Shown: positions 22,234-30,950 of the stretch, piece after piece
How positions within the stretch are numbered: position 1 is the first letter of the stretch
How the letters are laid out: each line of letters opens with the position of its first letter
Assembly: GCA_964511405.1 (NCBI GenBank)
Contig: CAZEFK010000043.1
Span: 1 to 39,112 of the forward strand
Reading direction: 5' to 3'
DNA from: CAZEFK01 sp964511405
GTDB taxonomy: Bacteria > Pseudomonadota > Alphaproteobacteria > Elsterales > Elsteraceae
DNA: 39,112 bases
Program-made: the position numbers and the translations under genes
Notes under the pieces: generated by a model
What the model saw: the letters and a program-made list of their open reading frames with translations, nothing else
Database searches by the model: none
Told to the model about the DNA's origin: nothing

Positions 22234-23934
22234 TCAGGCGGCGCGCAGCGCGCCGAGGAACTTGTCGACTTCGCGATTGAGCGTCGCCGCCTGCTGGGAG
22301 ATCTCGGTCGCCAGGCCCAGCACCTCCGATGAGGCGGTGGCGGTCTGGGTGGCGGCGCCGGTCACGCCGTCGATATTGCGCGAGATCTCAGCCGTCCCCT
22401 GGGCCGCCTGCTGGACGTTGCCGGCGATTTCGCGCGTCGCCGCCGACTGCTGCTGCACGGCAGCGCTAATGCCGCCGGTGATTTCGCTCATTTCGCCGAT
22501 GGTCGCGCCGATGCCCCGGATCGCCGTCGCGGTCTGGTCGGTGGCGCTGCGGATTCCGGCGATCTGGCTCGCGATGTCGTCGGTCGCCCGGGCGGTCTGA
22601 GTGGCGAGCGTCTTGACCTCGCCGGCGACCACGGCGAAGCCCTTGCCGGCGTCGCCGGCGCGGGCCGCCTCGATCGTGGCGTTGAGCGCCAGCAGGTTGG
22701 TCTGGGCGGCGATGTCCTGGATCATCTTCAGCACGTCGCCGATGCGGCCGGCAGACTGCACCAGCCCGCCGACGATAGTGCCGGTGCGCCGCGCATCCTC
22801 GACCGCGTCCCCGGCGATCTGGCTCGACCGCTCGAGCTGGCGGCCGATCTCGACGATCGAGCAGGACAGCTCCTCGCTGGCGCTGGCCACGGTCTGGACA
22901 TTGGCCGAAGCCTGCTCGGTGGCGGCCGCCACGGCCGAGGTTTGGCGCGAGGTCTCCTCGGCCGCCGATTCCAGCGACTGGGCCGACCGCTGCATCGTCC
23001 CCGCCGCCACGCCCAGCATGTCGACGACACCGCGCACGCTCTGCTCGAACGCCTGGGCCATGGCCTCCAGCGCCGCGCGGCGGTCGGCTTCGGCTCGCGC
23101 CGCCGTAGCCTCCTGCTCGGCGCGCAGCCGGTCCATCTCCAGCCGATTGGTGCGGAAAACATGGACGGCGGCGGCCATCCGCCCGACTTCGTCGCCGCGG
23201 TCGGCACCGACGATCGCGACCGTCATGTCGCCTTCTGCGAGCTTGCCCATGACGCCCGTCATCGCCGTCACCGGGCCCGCGATGGTGCGGGTCAGGGCCC
23301 AGCACAGCAGCAGGGACGCCGCGATCGAGATCGCGATGCTGCCGAGGGCCAGCCGGTTGCTCAGCCGGAACGCCGCGTCCTGCGCCGCCGTCCGGGCGGC
23401 CAGGCGGTCGCGCTCGACCGCCTGGATCTCGTCGGCCTTGGCATGGATCGGCGCGTTCAGCTTGCCGCCGATGCCGGCGCGCAGCCGCGATCGCGCCTCC
23501 TCCAGGGTCTCGGGCTTGGCGGCCAAGGCCATCTGCGATGCGCACCAGTCCCGATGCCAGGTCTCCGAGACCTGCGCCAGCTCGTCGACCCGGCGCAGCT
23601 GGGCCGGATCGTCCGCGACCAGCGCTTTCAGGCGCGGCAGTTCGGCCAGGTAGGCGGCATAGCCGTTGTCATAGATTTTCTGGAAACGCGGCTCGGGCGA
23701 GACCAGGAAGCCGCGCATTCCGGCCTCCTGGTCGCTCAGCCCCTTGAGGAGATCGGTCAGCGACTGGATCTTGGCGTAGGAGCGTCCCGTGCCGTCGCTC
23801 GCCTGCTGGACGAAACCCAGTCTCTGATAGATGAGCGCACTGGCGCTACCAGTAATCAATATGATGATCGCAAAGGCAATGGCGAGCTTTCTGCTGACTC
23901 GGAGATTTTTAAACAATCGCTCGATGACCGGCAT
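22234..23934 (-). CDS. Methyl-accepting chemotaxis protein with CHASE3 sensor
   Basis: A 566-residue chemoreceptor. A first membrane helix (LAIAFAIIILITGSASALIY) is followed by a periplasmic CHASE3 domain (about residues 35-180, DQEAGMRGFLVSPEPRFQKIY). A second helix (ALGSIAISIAASLLLCWALTR), HAMP, and a long signalling coiled coil come next. The highly conserved tip IQDIAAQTNLLALNATIEAARAGD and AGKGFAVVAGEVKTLA is intact. It lacks the C-terminal receptor-docking pentapeptide for CheR. The start at 23934 (MPVIERL) leaves 8 bases after AGGAGG; ATG 23940 would leave only 2. Confidence 0.95.
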   Translation of the reverse strand: MPVIERLFKNLRVSRKLAIAFAIIILITGSASALIYQRLGFVQQASDGTGRSYAKIQSLTDLLKGLSDQEAGMRGFLVSPEPRFQKIYDNGYAAYLAELPRLKALVADDPAQLRRVDELAQVSETWHRDWCASQMALAAKPETLEEARSRLRAGIGGKLNAPIHAKADEIQAVERDRLAARTAAQDAAFRLSNRLALGSIAISIAASLLLCWALTRTIAGPVTAMTGVMGKLAEGDMTVAIVGADRGDEVGRMAAAVHVFRTNRLEMDRLRAEQEATAARAEADRRAALEAMAQAFEQSVRGVVDMLGVAAGTMQRSAQSLESAAEETSRQTSAVAAATEQASANVQTVASASEELSCSIVEIGRQLERSSQIAGDAVEDARRTGTIVGGLVQSAGRIGDVLKMIQDIAAQTNLLALNATIEAARAGDAGKGFAVVAGEVKTLATQTARATDDIASQIAGIRSATDQTATAIRGIGATIGEMSEITGGISAAVQQQSAATREIAGNVQQAAQGTAEISRNIDGVTGAATQTATASSEVLGLATEISQQAATLNREVDKFLGALRAA

Positions 23935-24121
23935 TTGCATTGCCTCCTGTGACCGGCCGAAAAACACCACATTTTAAATAAGTTCGTTGGACATCGCCGG
24001 CTCACCCACCGAGGCTAGGAACGAGGTCTTAATGAGTTGTGAATCAAGCAGACGTCTATCTATTTATCACTAAAAACATATGCAATATGGTCGAATGATT
24101 GTATCAAATTAGAGCCTTGCG

Positions 24122-24153
24122 GGCCCGGATCGGTTGACCCGCCGATCCGGGCC
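24122..24153 (-). terminator. Strong hairpin after the VOC gene
   Basis: GGCCCGGATCGG (24122-24133) and CCGATCCGGGCC (24142-24153) form a perfect 12-base stem with an 8-base loop, 8 bases beyond the VOC stop codon. On the minus strand it is followed by CGCAAGGCTCTAATTTG, not a T run, so it is a probable but atypical terminator. The rest of 23941-24121 is AT-rich with no gene seen; it should hold the chemoreceptor promoter. Confidence 0.5.
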
Positions 24154-24160
24154 GCGACCG

Positions 24161-24568
24161 TCATGCCATGACCGCGACCATCCAGGACACGCCGAAGCGG
24201 TCGGTCACCATTCCGAAGGACTTGGCGAAGAAGGTCTTGGCCAGGGCCATTTGCACCTGGCCGCCCTCGGCGAGCGCATGGAACGCCCGTTCGGCCTGGC
24301 CTTCGTCCGCAGGCTGGAGCGACAGCGAAAAGCCCTTGAACGTGGGCGTGCCGGCGCACATGCCGTCCGACGCCATCACCCGGGTGTCGCCGATGCGCAG
24401 GCAGCAATGCATCACCTTCTGGGGATCGATGTTCGGGCCGCACATCTCCGACGACGGCGCGTCCTTGAACCGCATCAGCATCTCGACCTCGGCGCCCAGC
24501 GCCGACCGGTAGAACTCGACCGCCTCTTCGCAGCGGCCTTCGAACATCAGATAGGGCTGAACCTGCAT
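24161..24568 (-). CDS. VOC-family (PhnB/YjdN-like) protein
   Basis: A 135-residue single PhnB-type glyoxalase fold: MQVQPYLMFEGRCEEAVEFYRSALGAEVEMLMRF, DPQKVMHCCLRIGDTRVMASDG, then TFKGFSLSLQPADEGQAERAFHALAEGG and FGMVTDRFGVSWMV. The order and the 'SFGMVTDRFGV.W' ending are diagnostic. PhnB proteins have no agreed reaction. GGAGG lies 6 bases before ATG 24568. It is divergent from the TetR gene across 94 bases with paired operators, so TetR probably represses it. Confidence 0.9.
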   Translation of the reverse strand: MQVQPYLMFEGRCEEAVEFYRSALGAEVEMLMRFKDAPSSEMCGPNIDPQKVMHCCLRIGDTRVMASDGMCAGTPTFKGFSLSLQPADEGQAERAFHALAEGGQVQMALAKTFFAKSFGMVTDRFGVSWMVAVMA

Positions 24569-24610
24569 GTCGCTTCCTCCGTGGTTCCGATTCTCGGTTG
24601 ACGAGCCGTC

Positions 24611-24661
24611 TGTGTACATCGTCCACATATCCAAGGCAACTCGATAAATGGACAGCGTCCA
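24611..24661. promoter_or_regulatory. Paired TetR operators between the VOC and TetR genes
   Basis: Two 13-base inverted repeats share TGKAC-N3-GTCCA: TGTAC-ATC-GTCCA (24613-24625) inside a longer TGTGTAC-ATC-GTCCACA, and TGGAC-AGC-GTCCA (24649-24661). They are 36 bases apart and repeat CGTCCACAT directly. The second covers the first possible TetR ATG (24648), which favours the ATG at 24663 as the true start. Confidence 0.65.
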
Positions 24662-24662
24662 C

Positions 24663-25313
24663 ATGACGGACAGTCTCGGCCGCGGACCTCAGGCGCGGGC
24701 CACTTACCGCCATGGCGACCTGCGCCGGGCCCTGCTCGACGCCGGCCTCGATCTCGCCCGCACCGGCGGTCCCGACGCCATCGTGCTGCGCGAGGCGACC
24801 CGGCGCGCCGGCGTCGTGCCCAATGCCGCCTATCGCCATTTCCCCAGCCGCCAGGCGCTGCTGCTGGCGGTCCGGTCGGCAGCGCTGTCCGCCCTGGCGG
24901 GCGCCATGGAAGCCGAGCTGGCCACCGTGCCCGCAGACCTCACGCCGGCAGCCCGGGCCCGCGCGCGCCTAGCGGCGATCGGTACGGCCTATCTGCGCTT
25001 CGCCCGCGCCGAGACCGGCCTGTTCCGCACGGCCTTCCTGCCGGTCCCGCGGGGCGGCCCCACCGAACCCGATTCCGCGATGGCCGGCGCCGGCGGCCTC
25101 AACCCGTTCCAGCTGTTGAGCGCGGCCCTGGACGAGCTGGTGGCGGCCGGCGCGTTGCCGGCCGCGCGCCGGGACGGCGCCGAATATCTGGCGTGGTCGG
25201 CGGTCCACGGACTGGCGATGCTGATGATCGACGGTCCCTTGCGCGACCATCCCCCGGCCCACGCGCCGGTGATCGCCGAGCGCCTGCTGCGCATGGTCGA
25301 GGCCGGGCTCTGA
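24663..25313 (+). CDS. TetR-family regulator with WHG-type C-terminal domain
   Basis: A 216-residue TetR repressor. The DNA-binding domain is at residues 14-65 (YRHGDLRRALLDAGLDLARTGGPDAIVLREATRRAGVVPNAAYRHFPSRQALLLAV), with the NAAYRHFPS recognition helix intact. The C-terminal part (ARARLAAIGTAYLRFARAETGLFRTAFLP, then YLAWSAVHGLAMLMIDGPL) is the WHG subtype, where WSAVHGLAML forms the ligand/dimer helix. ATG 24648 is in frame, but an operator covers it, so 24663 (MTDSLG) is preferred. It probably regulates itself and the divergent VOC gene. Confidence 0.9.
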   Translation: MTDSLGRGPQARATYRHGDLRRALLDAGLDLARTGGPDAIVLREATRRAGVVPNAAYRHFPSRQALLLAVRSAALSALAGAMEAELATVPADLTPAARARARLAAIGTAYLRFARAETGLFRTAFLPVPRGGPTEPDSAMAGAGGLNPFQLLSAALDELVAAGALPAARRDGAEYLAWSAVHGLAMLMIDGPLRDHPPAHAPVIAERLLRMVEAGL

Positions 25314-25371
25314 AGGCGGCAGAGTAGCCGGCCGCTGTTGACAGCGTCCTGTCAGGGATCAAGGCCGAGGG

Positions 25372-26457
25372 TCACCCGGCCAGGAACACCTCCAGCACCT
25401 CGAGGTCGGGCGTACAGTCGGCCAGGGCATAGCCGAGGCCGGGCGGGATCGTGACGGCGTCGTCGGACCCCAGCGCCTCGGGGGCGCGGCCGTCCAGGCG
25501 CAGCGTCAGCCGGCCGCCCAGGACGAACAGGAACAGCATTTCACCCTGGTGCTGGGCCGCCGGCGTCGCGGTCGCGCCGGACGGACGCAGCACCCGCACT
25601 TCGGCGAGGCCGCCGGTCGCGGCGGCGATGCCGGTGTCCCGCGCCGCAAAGCCGGCCGCCCGCCAGGGCCGCCAGTCCGCCCCGGCGGCCCGATGCCGGA
25701 CGAACGGCTGGCCGCCGAACCGGCGCTCGGGATCGGTGCGCGCGGTCGGCAGGGCCAAATCCGGATCGGCCAGCGTCTCGTGGACGGCCGGGCTGCCGAT
25801 CTCGATCACCTCCAGGCCGTCCCCGCTCTCCAGCACGCGGTGGCGGATGCCGGGCGGCTGCAGCACGCAATCGCCGGCCTCGAACCGGAAGGGCGGGCCT
25901 TGATCCTCATAGACCAGCCGGGCCCAGCCGCGCCGGCAGAAGATCATCTGGAACCGGACCTTGTGATAGTGCACGTAGTCGGGCACCGGCCCCGGCTCCG
26001 GGATGCGGATGTGCGAGGCGATCACGCGACCGCCCTGGCGACCGGGAATAAGATCGCGGTAGCCCATGCCCGCGCGTCCGAGCCGCCAATCGGCATCGGC
26101 GCCGGCCCGGCTGACCACCAGGCTCGGCTGCAGCGGCGGCAACGCGGCCGGCGCCTCGGCGGCCACCAGCAGCACCCGGGTGTCGTTGGGCGCCACCAGC
26201 TCGGCCGCGCCGCCGGCCAGGGCCGCCGGGTCGCGGCAGACGATCCTGAGCGCCGCCGATCCGCCCGGGGCATCGCGCTCCAGGCGCAGGCGCATGCCGT
26301 TCAGGCTCAGCACCGCGACCGCCGGGGCGTCGGCCGGAAAGATCGCCTCCACCCGGAAGCCGAGCCGACCGGTGAAGAAGGCCAGGGTGTCGTCGAATTG
26401 TGGACAGGGCAGCACGGTCTCGACCGCGCTGACCTCGATGGTGTCGATCGCCGAGAT
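25372..26457 (-). CDS. VOC-bicupin fusion protein, start codon atypical
   Basis: A roughly 361-residue fusion. An N-terminal VOC domain (about residues 1-110, LPCPQFDDTLAFFTGRLGFRVEAIFP) is followed by two cupin domains: VHYHKVRFQMIFCRRGWARLVYED...LQPPGIRHRV (about 165-230) and HQGEMLFLFVLGGRLTLRLDG...TIPPGLGYAL (about 300-355). The only standard start codon that opens the frame is GTG 26415, which lacks a ribosome site and would remove the first beta strand. ATC at 26457 lies 5 bases after GGGAGG and restores IDTIEVSAVETVLPCP. Either the gene starts at an unusual ATC or an ATG has been mutated or misread. The enzymatic role is unknown. Confidence 0.75.
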   Translation of the reverse strand: MSAIDTIEVSAVETVLPCPQFDDTLAFFTGRLGFRVEAIFPADAPAVAVLSLNGMRLRLERDAPGGSAALRIVCRDPAALAGGAAELVAPNDTRVLLVAAEAPAALPPLQPSLVVSRAGADADWRLGRAGMGYRDLIPGRQGGRVIASHIRIPEPGPVPDYVHYHKVRFQMIFCRRGWARLVYEDQGPPFRFEAGDCVLQPPGIRHRVLESGDGLEVIEIGSPAVHETLADPDLALPTARTDPERRFGGQPFVRHRAAGADWRPWRAAGFAARDTGIAAATGGLAEVRVLRPSGATATPAAQHQGEMLFLFVLGGRLTLRLDGRAPEALGSDDAVTIPPGLGYALADCTPDLEVLEVFLAG

Positions 26458-26674
26458 GGCGCCCTCCCGATGCCGACGGCCAATGCCGTGGCGCGGAGCC
26501 TACTGTCCCTGGGCCGGCGCGCGTCAAGTGGGCATGGATGGCGCTGCCGCCGCCGCCCGTCAACCGCCAAATGGGAGCCCCGGGAGTTAATATAAATTAA
26601 ATTGTCGCCGTCATAGGGGATACGGCATCCTACGCCGAAGCTCGGCCACCGACGCCCAAAATAGGGAACCTCCC

Positions 26675-29600
26675 ATGGCTGCGACTCAGAAGCCTGCCGT
26701 GAAGCTCAGCGCCTTTCCCCAGGAGATCGCGCCCCTCCTGAACGAATTCAACGGATCGGTCGACGCGACCGGCGCCGGCTCCCAGATCACCCTGGTCAGC
26801 GCCCGCGCCAACGGCGTGAAGAACACGACGGCCTCGGTCTACAGCATCGCCACGCAGCCTGGGCAGGCGGTCACCTTCGCGGCGGATGCCAGCAGCGCGA
26901 CGCTCAAGCTGTATGACAACGGCACGCTGGTGGCGACCGCCGCCGGCACCACGCCGCTGACGGCGACGCCGACCCAGTCGTCGAGCTGGAAGCTGGTCGT
27001 CGACCGCGGCAACTTGAACGCCAGCACCCAGCTGCGCCTGTTGACCAGTTGGGCATCGACGACGGTCGGCAGCCTGGGCCTGACCACGGCCGTCACGGAC
27101 CAACTCGGCGCATCGGATCTGCTCGACCCGCTCACCCCGGGCCAGCGCAAGCGCGACTACACCTTGAACCTGGGCGGCACGGCCGGCACGCCGGTCGCGG
27201 TCACGGTGGCCAGCAGCGGCTTCACGCCCAAGCTCGAGGTCATCAACGTCGCCAATGGCCAGGCGGTGGCCACCGCATCCGGCACGACCACCGCCACCAC
27301 CAGCTTCACGCCGGTGTCGGGCGTCAACTACGCGGTTCGCGTGGTCGCGGCCAGCGGCACCACCGGCAGCTTCATCGTCTCGGCCGGCAAGAGCAGCTCG
27401 ACCGCAGCGGCCACGGCCGCGGCGACCACGGTGCAGCCGACCTTCGTCGTCCCGACGGCGCAATATACCGGCCAAGGCGACACCGCCGCCGGCACCGCGG
27501 GCTCGAACACCGTCAACTTCACCTACAAGCAGCTCAACGGCAGCCTCTACGGCGCGACCGGCACGCTGCAGACCACCGACATCAACCAGGGCCGGATAGG
27601 CGACTGCTACTTCTTGGCCTCGCTCGACGCCCTGGCGGTTGCCGCCCAATATGGCGGGCCCAACAGCATCGCGGCCCAGAGGCTGGCCAATTTCGCGGTG
27701 GCCAACAACGACGCGACGGCCACCACGGTCAATACCGATACCGTGAACTTCTACGTCAACGGCAATCTGACGCCGATCCAGGTCTACCAGACCATGGCGC
27801 AGACCCAGGACCCCAACAACGGCATCTATACCAGCTATATGGCGACGCGCGGCGGGCTGAGCCAGGGCTACAACGCCACCGTGGTCGGGACCGACGGCTT
27901 CACCTACAGCTATGACAGCCGATACCTGACCGCCGACGACGGCAACTCGATCATCGGTTCGATCGCCGAGAAGGCCTATGCCGGCCTGCAGCAGGCCCTG
28001 ACCGGTACTCCGGGCTTCACCGCCATCGGCAATGGCGGCTGGAGCACGCTCGGCACCTTGACCGGCCTGCCCGACGTCTATCTCGACTTCGCCAACACGC
28101 CGTTCTCGACATATCAGCAGTTGCTGAACGCGGGCGATCCGATCTGGCTCGGCTCGTCCGGCAACCTGCAGAACATCATCGTCGGCGGCCACGCCTTCGC
28201 GATGACCCGGGCCTACACCGACGCCGCCGGCGTGCAGCGCATCGAAGTCCAGAACCCGTGGGGCGTGGCGGGCGGCAGCATCGCGAACAACCCCGACAAC
28301 GGTCGCATCAACATCTCCTTCGCGCAGTTCCAGCAAGCCTTCAACACGGCCGCCACGCTCGACCTGTCGGGCGGCGGCGGATCCACGAGCCAGGGCGCGC
28401 TGGTGGCCTCTGCCCAGCGTGCCGCCGCCATCGCCTCGTCGAAGGCGGCCGCGGCCAGCACTGCCGCTTTCGCCGCCCCCAAGACGGCCTCGCCGAACCT
28501 CGCGTTCGACGCCAATTACTATCTGGCCAACAACGCGGACGTCGCGGCGGCGGTCAAGGCCGGCAAGACCACGGCACTGCAGCACTGGCAGACCACGGGC
28601 TGGAAGGAGGGCCGCAACCCCGACGCCCTGTTCAACACGTCCTATTACCTGTCGAAGAACGCCGACGTGAAGGCGGCCGGGGTCAACCCGCTCGACCACT
28701 TCAACAGCCTCGGCGCCGCCGAGCAGCGCGACCCCTCGGCCCTGTTCGATACCAAGGCCTATCTGCAGAACAACACGGATGTCGCGGCCGCCGTGAACAG
28801 CCGGTCGGTGACCGCCTTCGGCCAGTTCCTGGCCTTCGGCGTCGCCGAAGGCCGCAGCCCGAGCGCCGCCTTCAGTCAGAAGTTCAACGCCGCCGCCTAT
28901 CTGGCGGCCAATCCCGACGTCTCGGCGGCGGTGGCCAAGGGCACGATCAAGAGCGCCTTGCAGCACTACATCCTGTTCGGCGCCGGCGAGTCCCGCAGCG
29001 GCGCGCTCAGCGGCAGTGCTGCCGCGACGGCCGCGGCGTTCCAGGCCACCCTCAGCGGCCGTGTGCTGGCCGCGGGGCCCGTGTCCGGCGCCACCGTGTT
29101 CATCGACCTCGCCGGCACCGGCAAGTTCCAGGCCGGCGATCCGACCGCCACGACCGACGCCAATGGCCGCTTCACCATCGCCGCCGGCAGCGGCCCGCTG
29201 GTGGTCACCGGCGGCACCGACACGCTGACCAAGAAGGCAGTGTCGTTCACGATGAAGGCGCCGCTCGGCTCGACCGTGATCTCGCCGATCAGCACGCTGA
29301 TCCAGCAGCAAGTCGACGCCGGCCAGACCCTGGCCGTGGCCACCCAGAGCATCCAGAAGAACCTGGGCCTGCCGTCGTCGATCAACCTCCTGACCTTCGA
29401 TGCGAAGGCCGCGGTCGACAACAAGGCGACCGATCCCGCCACCGCGATGCTGGGCGCCAAGGTGGCCGCCGCCGACGCCCAGATCGCCACCACCATCGGC
29501 GTGACCACCACCCTGCTGACCAGCGCCACCAAGAAGGCCGCAGCGGCGACCACCGCGGCGTCGCTGGCCCCGGGCCAGGCGCGGCTCACCGACGCCACGA

Positions 29601-30316
29601 CGCCGCTGTCGTCCGACGACGCCAGCGCCGCCGCCGCGGCGTCACTCGGCGACTTGTTGAGTTCGCTGCCCGACTCGGGCGGCGACACCAACAGCAACGC
29701 CCTGACCAACAGCGCGCTGGCCGTCGACGCGATCCAGGACAGCGCCAGCTCGCTGCCCGACGGCGACACGCCGACCGGCCTCGATACCGTGGTCGCCGAC
29801 GCCGCCTCGGTCGGCAGCGTGATCACCAACATCAACGATCAGACCGAAACGGCCGTCGACAGCGCGACCGATCCGACCGCCGCCCTCGCTGCCGCCGCGG
29901 CCGGCGAATCGCAAGCCGACAACGCGGCCACGGCGGTCGATAGCGCCGCGTCGGGCAGCGGCGACTTCTCCTCGGTCGACAACAGCTTTAGTGGCAGCGC
30001 ACTCGCCGCCGGCTTCAACTCGGACGAGTCCTCGGCCATGTCGACCGATCTCAGCCTCGGTACGGGTGGGGACAGCGACACCGGCAGCACCAGCGACACC
30101 AGCGGCGGCAGCGATACGGGCGGCAGCAGCGCCTCCGGGTCTTCGACCGACATAACGACGACGGCCGCACGCTTGGCTGCCGCCATCCGGCCCGGATCGC
30201 TCAGCCCCGGGGCGGCGGCCCTCGCGGCGCCGTCCGCGGTGGCGATGGCGCAGCTGACCGCCGGGCTCGACCCGAACGCCCGCCGCTACGTGCCGGTGGT
30301 CGACGGGATGCGCTGA
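26675..30316 (+). CDS. Calpain-like cysteine protease with four ADVAAA repeats, 1213 aa
   Basis: Residues 1-275 are Ser/Thr/Ala-rich beta domains. Residues 295-560 form a calpain (C2) catalytic domain: Cys311 (GRIGDCYFLASLDALA), His506 (GGHAFAMTRAY), Asn527 (VQNPWG), all present. Residues about 611-772 are four repeats with FDANYYLANNADVAAAV cores. A CnaB-like segment (VFIDLAGTGKFQAGDPTATTDANGRFTI) follows, then an Ala/Asp/Ser low-complexity tail. There is no Sec signal. The repeats are those seen in large secreted alphaproteobacterial calcium-binding-type proteins, so export by a type I system is likely, but I see no RTX nonapeptides. The last 31 bases overlap the convergent carbonic anhydrase gene. 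Confidence 0.85.
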   Translation: MAATQKPAVKLSAFPQEIAPLLNEFNGSVDATGAGSQITLVSARANGVKNTTASVYSIATQPGQAVTFAADASSATLKLYDNGTLVATAAGTTPLTATPTQSSSWKLVVDRGNLNASTQLRLLTSWASTTVGSLGLTTAVTDQLGASDLLDPLTPGQRKRDYTLNLGGTAGTPVAVTVASSGFTPKLEVINVANGQAVATASGTTTATTSFTPVSGVNYAVRVVAASGTTGSFIVSAGKSSSTAAATAAATTVQPTFVVPTAQYTGQGDTAAGTAGSNTVNFTYKQLNGSLYGATGTLQTTDINQGRIGDCYFLASLDALAVAAQYGGPNSIAAQRLANFAVANNDATATTVNTDTVNFYVNGNLTPIQVYQTMAQTQDPNNGIYTSYMATRGGLSQGYNATVVGTDGFTYSYDSRYLTADDGNSIIGSIAEKAYAGLQQALTGTPGFTAIGNGGWSTLGTLTGLPDVYLDFANTPFSTYQQLLNAGDPIWLGSSGNLQNIIVGGHAFAMTRAYTDAAGVQRIEVQNPWGVAGGSIANNPDNGRINISFAQFQQAFNTAATLDLSGGGGSTSQGALVASAQRAAAIASSKAAAASTAAFAAPKTASPNLAFDANYYLANNADVAAAVKAGKTTALQHWQTTGWKEGRNPDALFNTSYYLSKNADVKAAGVNPLDHFNSLGAAEQRDPSALFDTKAYLQNNTDVAAAVNSRSVTAFGQFLAFGVAEGRSPSAAFSQKFNAAAYLAANPDVSAAVAKGTIKSALQHYILFGAGESRSGALSGSAAATAAAFQATLSGRVLAAGPVSGATVFIDLAGTGKFQAGDPTATTDANGRFTIAAGSGPLVVTGGTDTLTKKAVSFTMKAPLGSTVISPISTLIQQQVDAGQTLAVATQSIQKNLGLPSSINLLTFDAKAAVDNKATDPATAMLGAKVAAADAQIATTIGVTTTLLTSATKKAAAATTAASLAPGQARLTDATTPLSSDDASAAAAASLGDLLSSLPDSGGDTNSNALTNSALAVDAIQDSASSLPDGDTPTGLDTVVADAASVGSVITNINDQTETAVDSATDPTAALAAAAAGESQADNAATAVDSAASGSGDFSSVDNSFSGSALAAGFNSDESSAMSTDLSLGTGGDSDTGSTSDTSGGSDTGGSSASGSSTDITTTAARLAAAIRPGSLSPGAAALAAPSAVAMAQLTAGLDPNARRYVPVVDGMR
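28505..28990 (+). repeat. Four protein-level ADVAAA repeats inside the calpain-like gene
   Basis: F-D/N-x3-Y-x-x-N-x-DV-x-A-A units begin at 28505, 28631, 28745 and 28883 (residues about 611, 653, 691 and 737). The spacing is 42, 38 and 46 residues. Each ends with an H/F..FG..EGR.P.A.F link. The units differ at DNA level, so the repeat is old or selected as protein. Confidence 0.75.
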
Positions 30317-30900
30317 GCCAGCCGTTCGATCCCGTCGGGCTGGCTGACCGTCACGTTGAGGTCGGTCACCAGCCCGTTCGCGAGCGAATAGACCCAGCCG
30401 TGGATCGACAGCGGCTGGCCGCGGGCCCAGGCGTCCTGGACGAAGACGTCCGAGGCGACGTTGCGCACCTGCCGGATCACGTTNNNNNNNNNNGCGATGG
30501 CGTCCAGCTCCTGCCGGCAGGCATGGGCGACCTCGCGGATCGGGTGCAGCCAATGGTCGACCAGCCCACGGCGGCGGCCGTCGACCGCGGCACTGACCCC
30601 GCCGCAGCCATAGTGTCCGACCACCAGGACGTGCTTGACCCGCAGCACGTCCACGGCGAACTGCAGGACCGACAGGTAGTTGGCGTCCTGCGGCGGCGCC
30701 AGGTTGGCAACGTTGCGGTGCACGAACAGCTCGCCCGGGTCGAGGCCGACGATCTCGTTGGCCGGGACCCGGCTATCGGAACAGCCGATCCACAGATATT
30801 CCGGCGCCTGCTGGCCTTCCAGGCGCCGGAAGAAGCCGGGATCGCCCGCGACCTTGCCCTCGGCCCAGGCGCGGTTCTTGGCTTTGAGATGGCTGAGCAT
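30286..30900 (-). CDS. Beta-class carbonic anhydrase (interrupted by an assembly gap)
   Basis: A beta-carbonic anhydrase that interconverts CO2 and bicarbonate. The zinc ligands and catalytic dyad are CSDSR (Cys, Asp-Arg) and HYGCGG (His, Cys). FVHRNVANLA, VLQFAVDVLRVKHVLVVGH and SLANGLVTDL complete the core. The 10 N at 30484-30493 fall between ELDAI and NVIRQVRNV. Family members usually have about 14 residues there, so the true gap is probably longer, near 40 bases. The start at 30900 follows a GGCGAGG site. No signal peptide is present, so it is cytoplasmic. Confidence 0.9.
   Translation of the reverse strand: MLSHLKAKNRAWAEGKVAGDPGFFRRLEGQQAPEYLWIGCSDSRVPANEIVGLDPGELFVHRNVANLAPPQDANYLSVLQFAVDVLRVKHVLVVGHYGCGGVSAAVDGRRRGLVDHWLHPIREVAHACRQELDAIXXXXNVIRQVRNVASDVFVQDAWARGQPLSIHGWVYSLANGLVTDLNVTVSQPDGIERLAQRIPSTTGT
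30484..30493. other. Assembly gap, 10 N
   Basis: Ten undetermined bases inside the carbonic anhydrase gene. Reading frame is kept on both sides only because of the assigned length of 10 plus flanking bases; the real length is unknown. Confidence 1.
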
Positions 30901-30950
30901 GGCCTCGCCATAGCGCCAACCGGCGCCGGCGACAAGCGCCGTGCACCCGG

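Noticed and set aside
20628..22280. 550-residue plus-strand open frame opposite the DASS transporter
   Set aside because: Rich in His/Gln/Arg/Asp without domain features; antisense shadow.
28505..28990. Tandem DNA repeat or CRISPR-like array in the calpain gene
   Set aside because: Periodicity is at protein level only, with uneven spacing of 38-46 residues and diverged DNA.
26630..29311. 893-residue minus-strand open frame opposite the calpain-like gene
   Set aside because: Arg/Gly/Val-biased shadow of a GC-rich gene; the plus strand has an intact catalytic triad and repeats.
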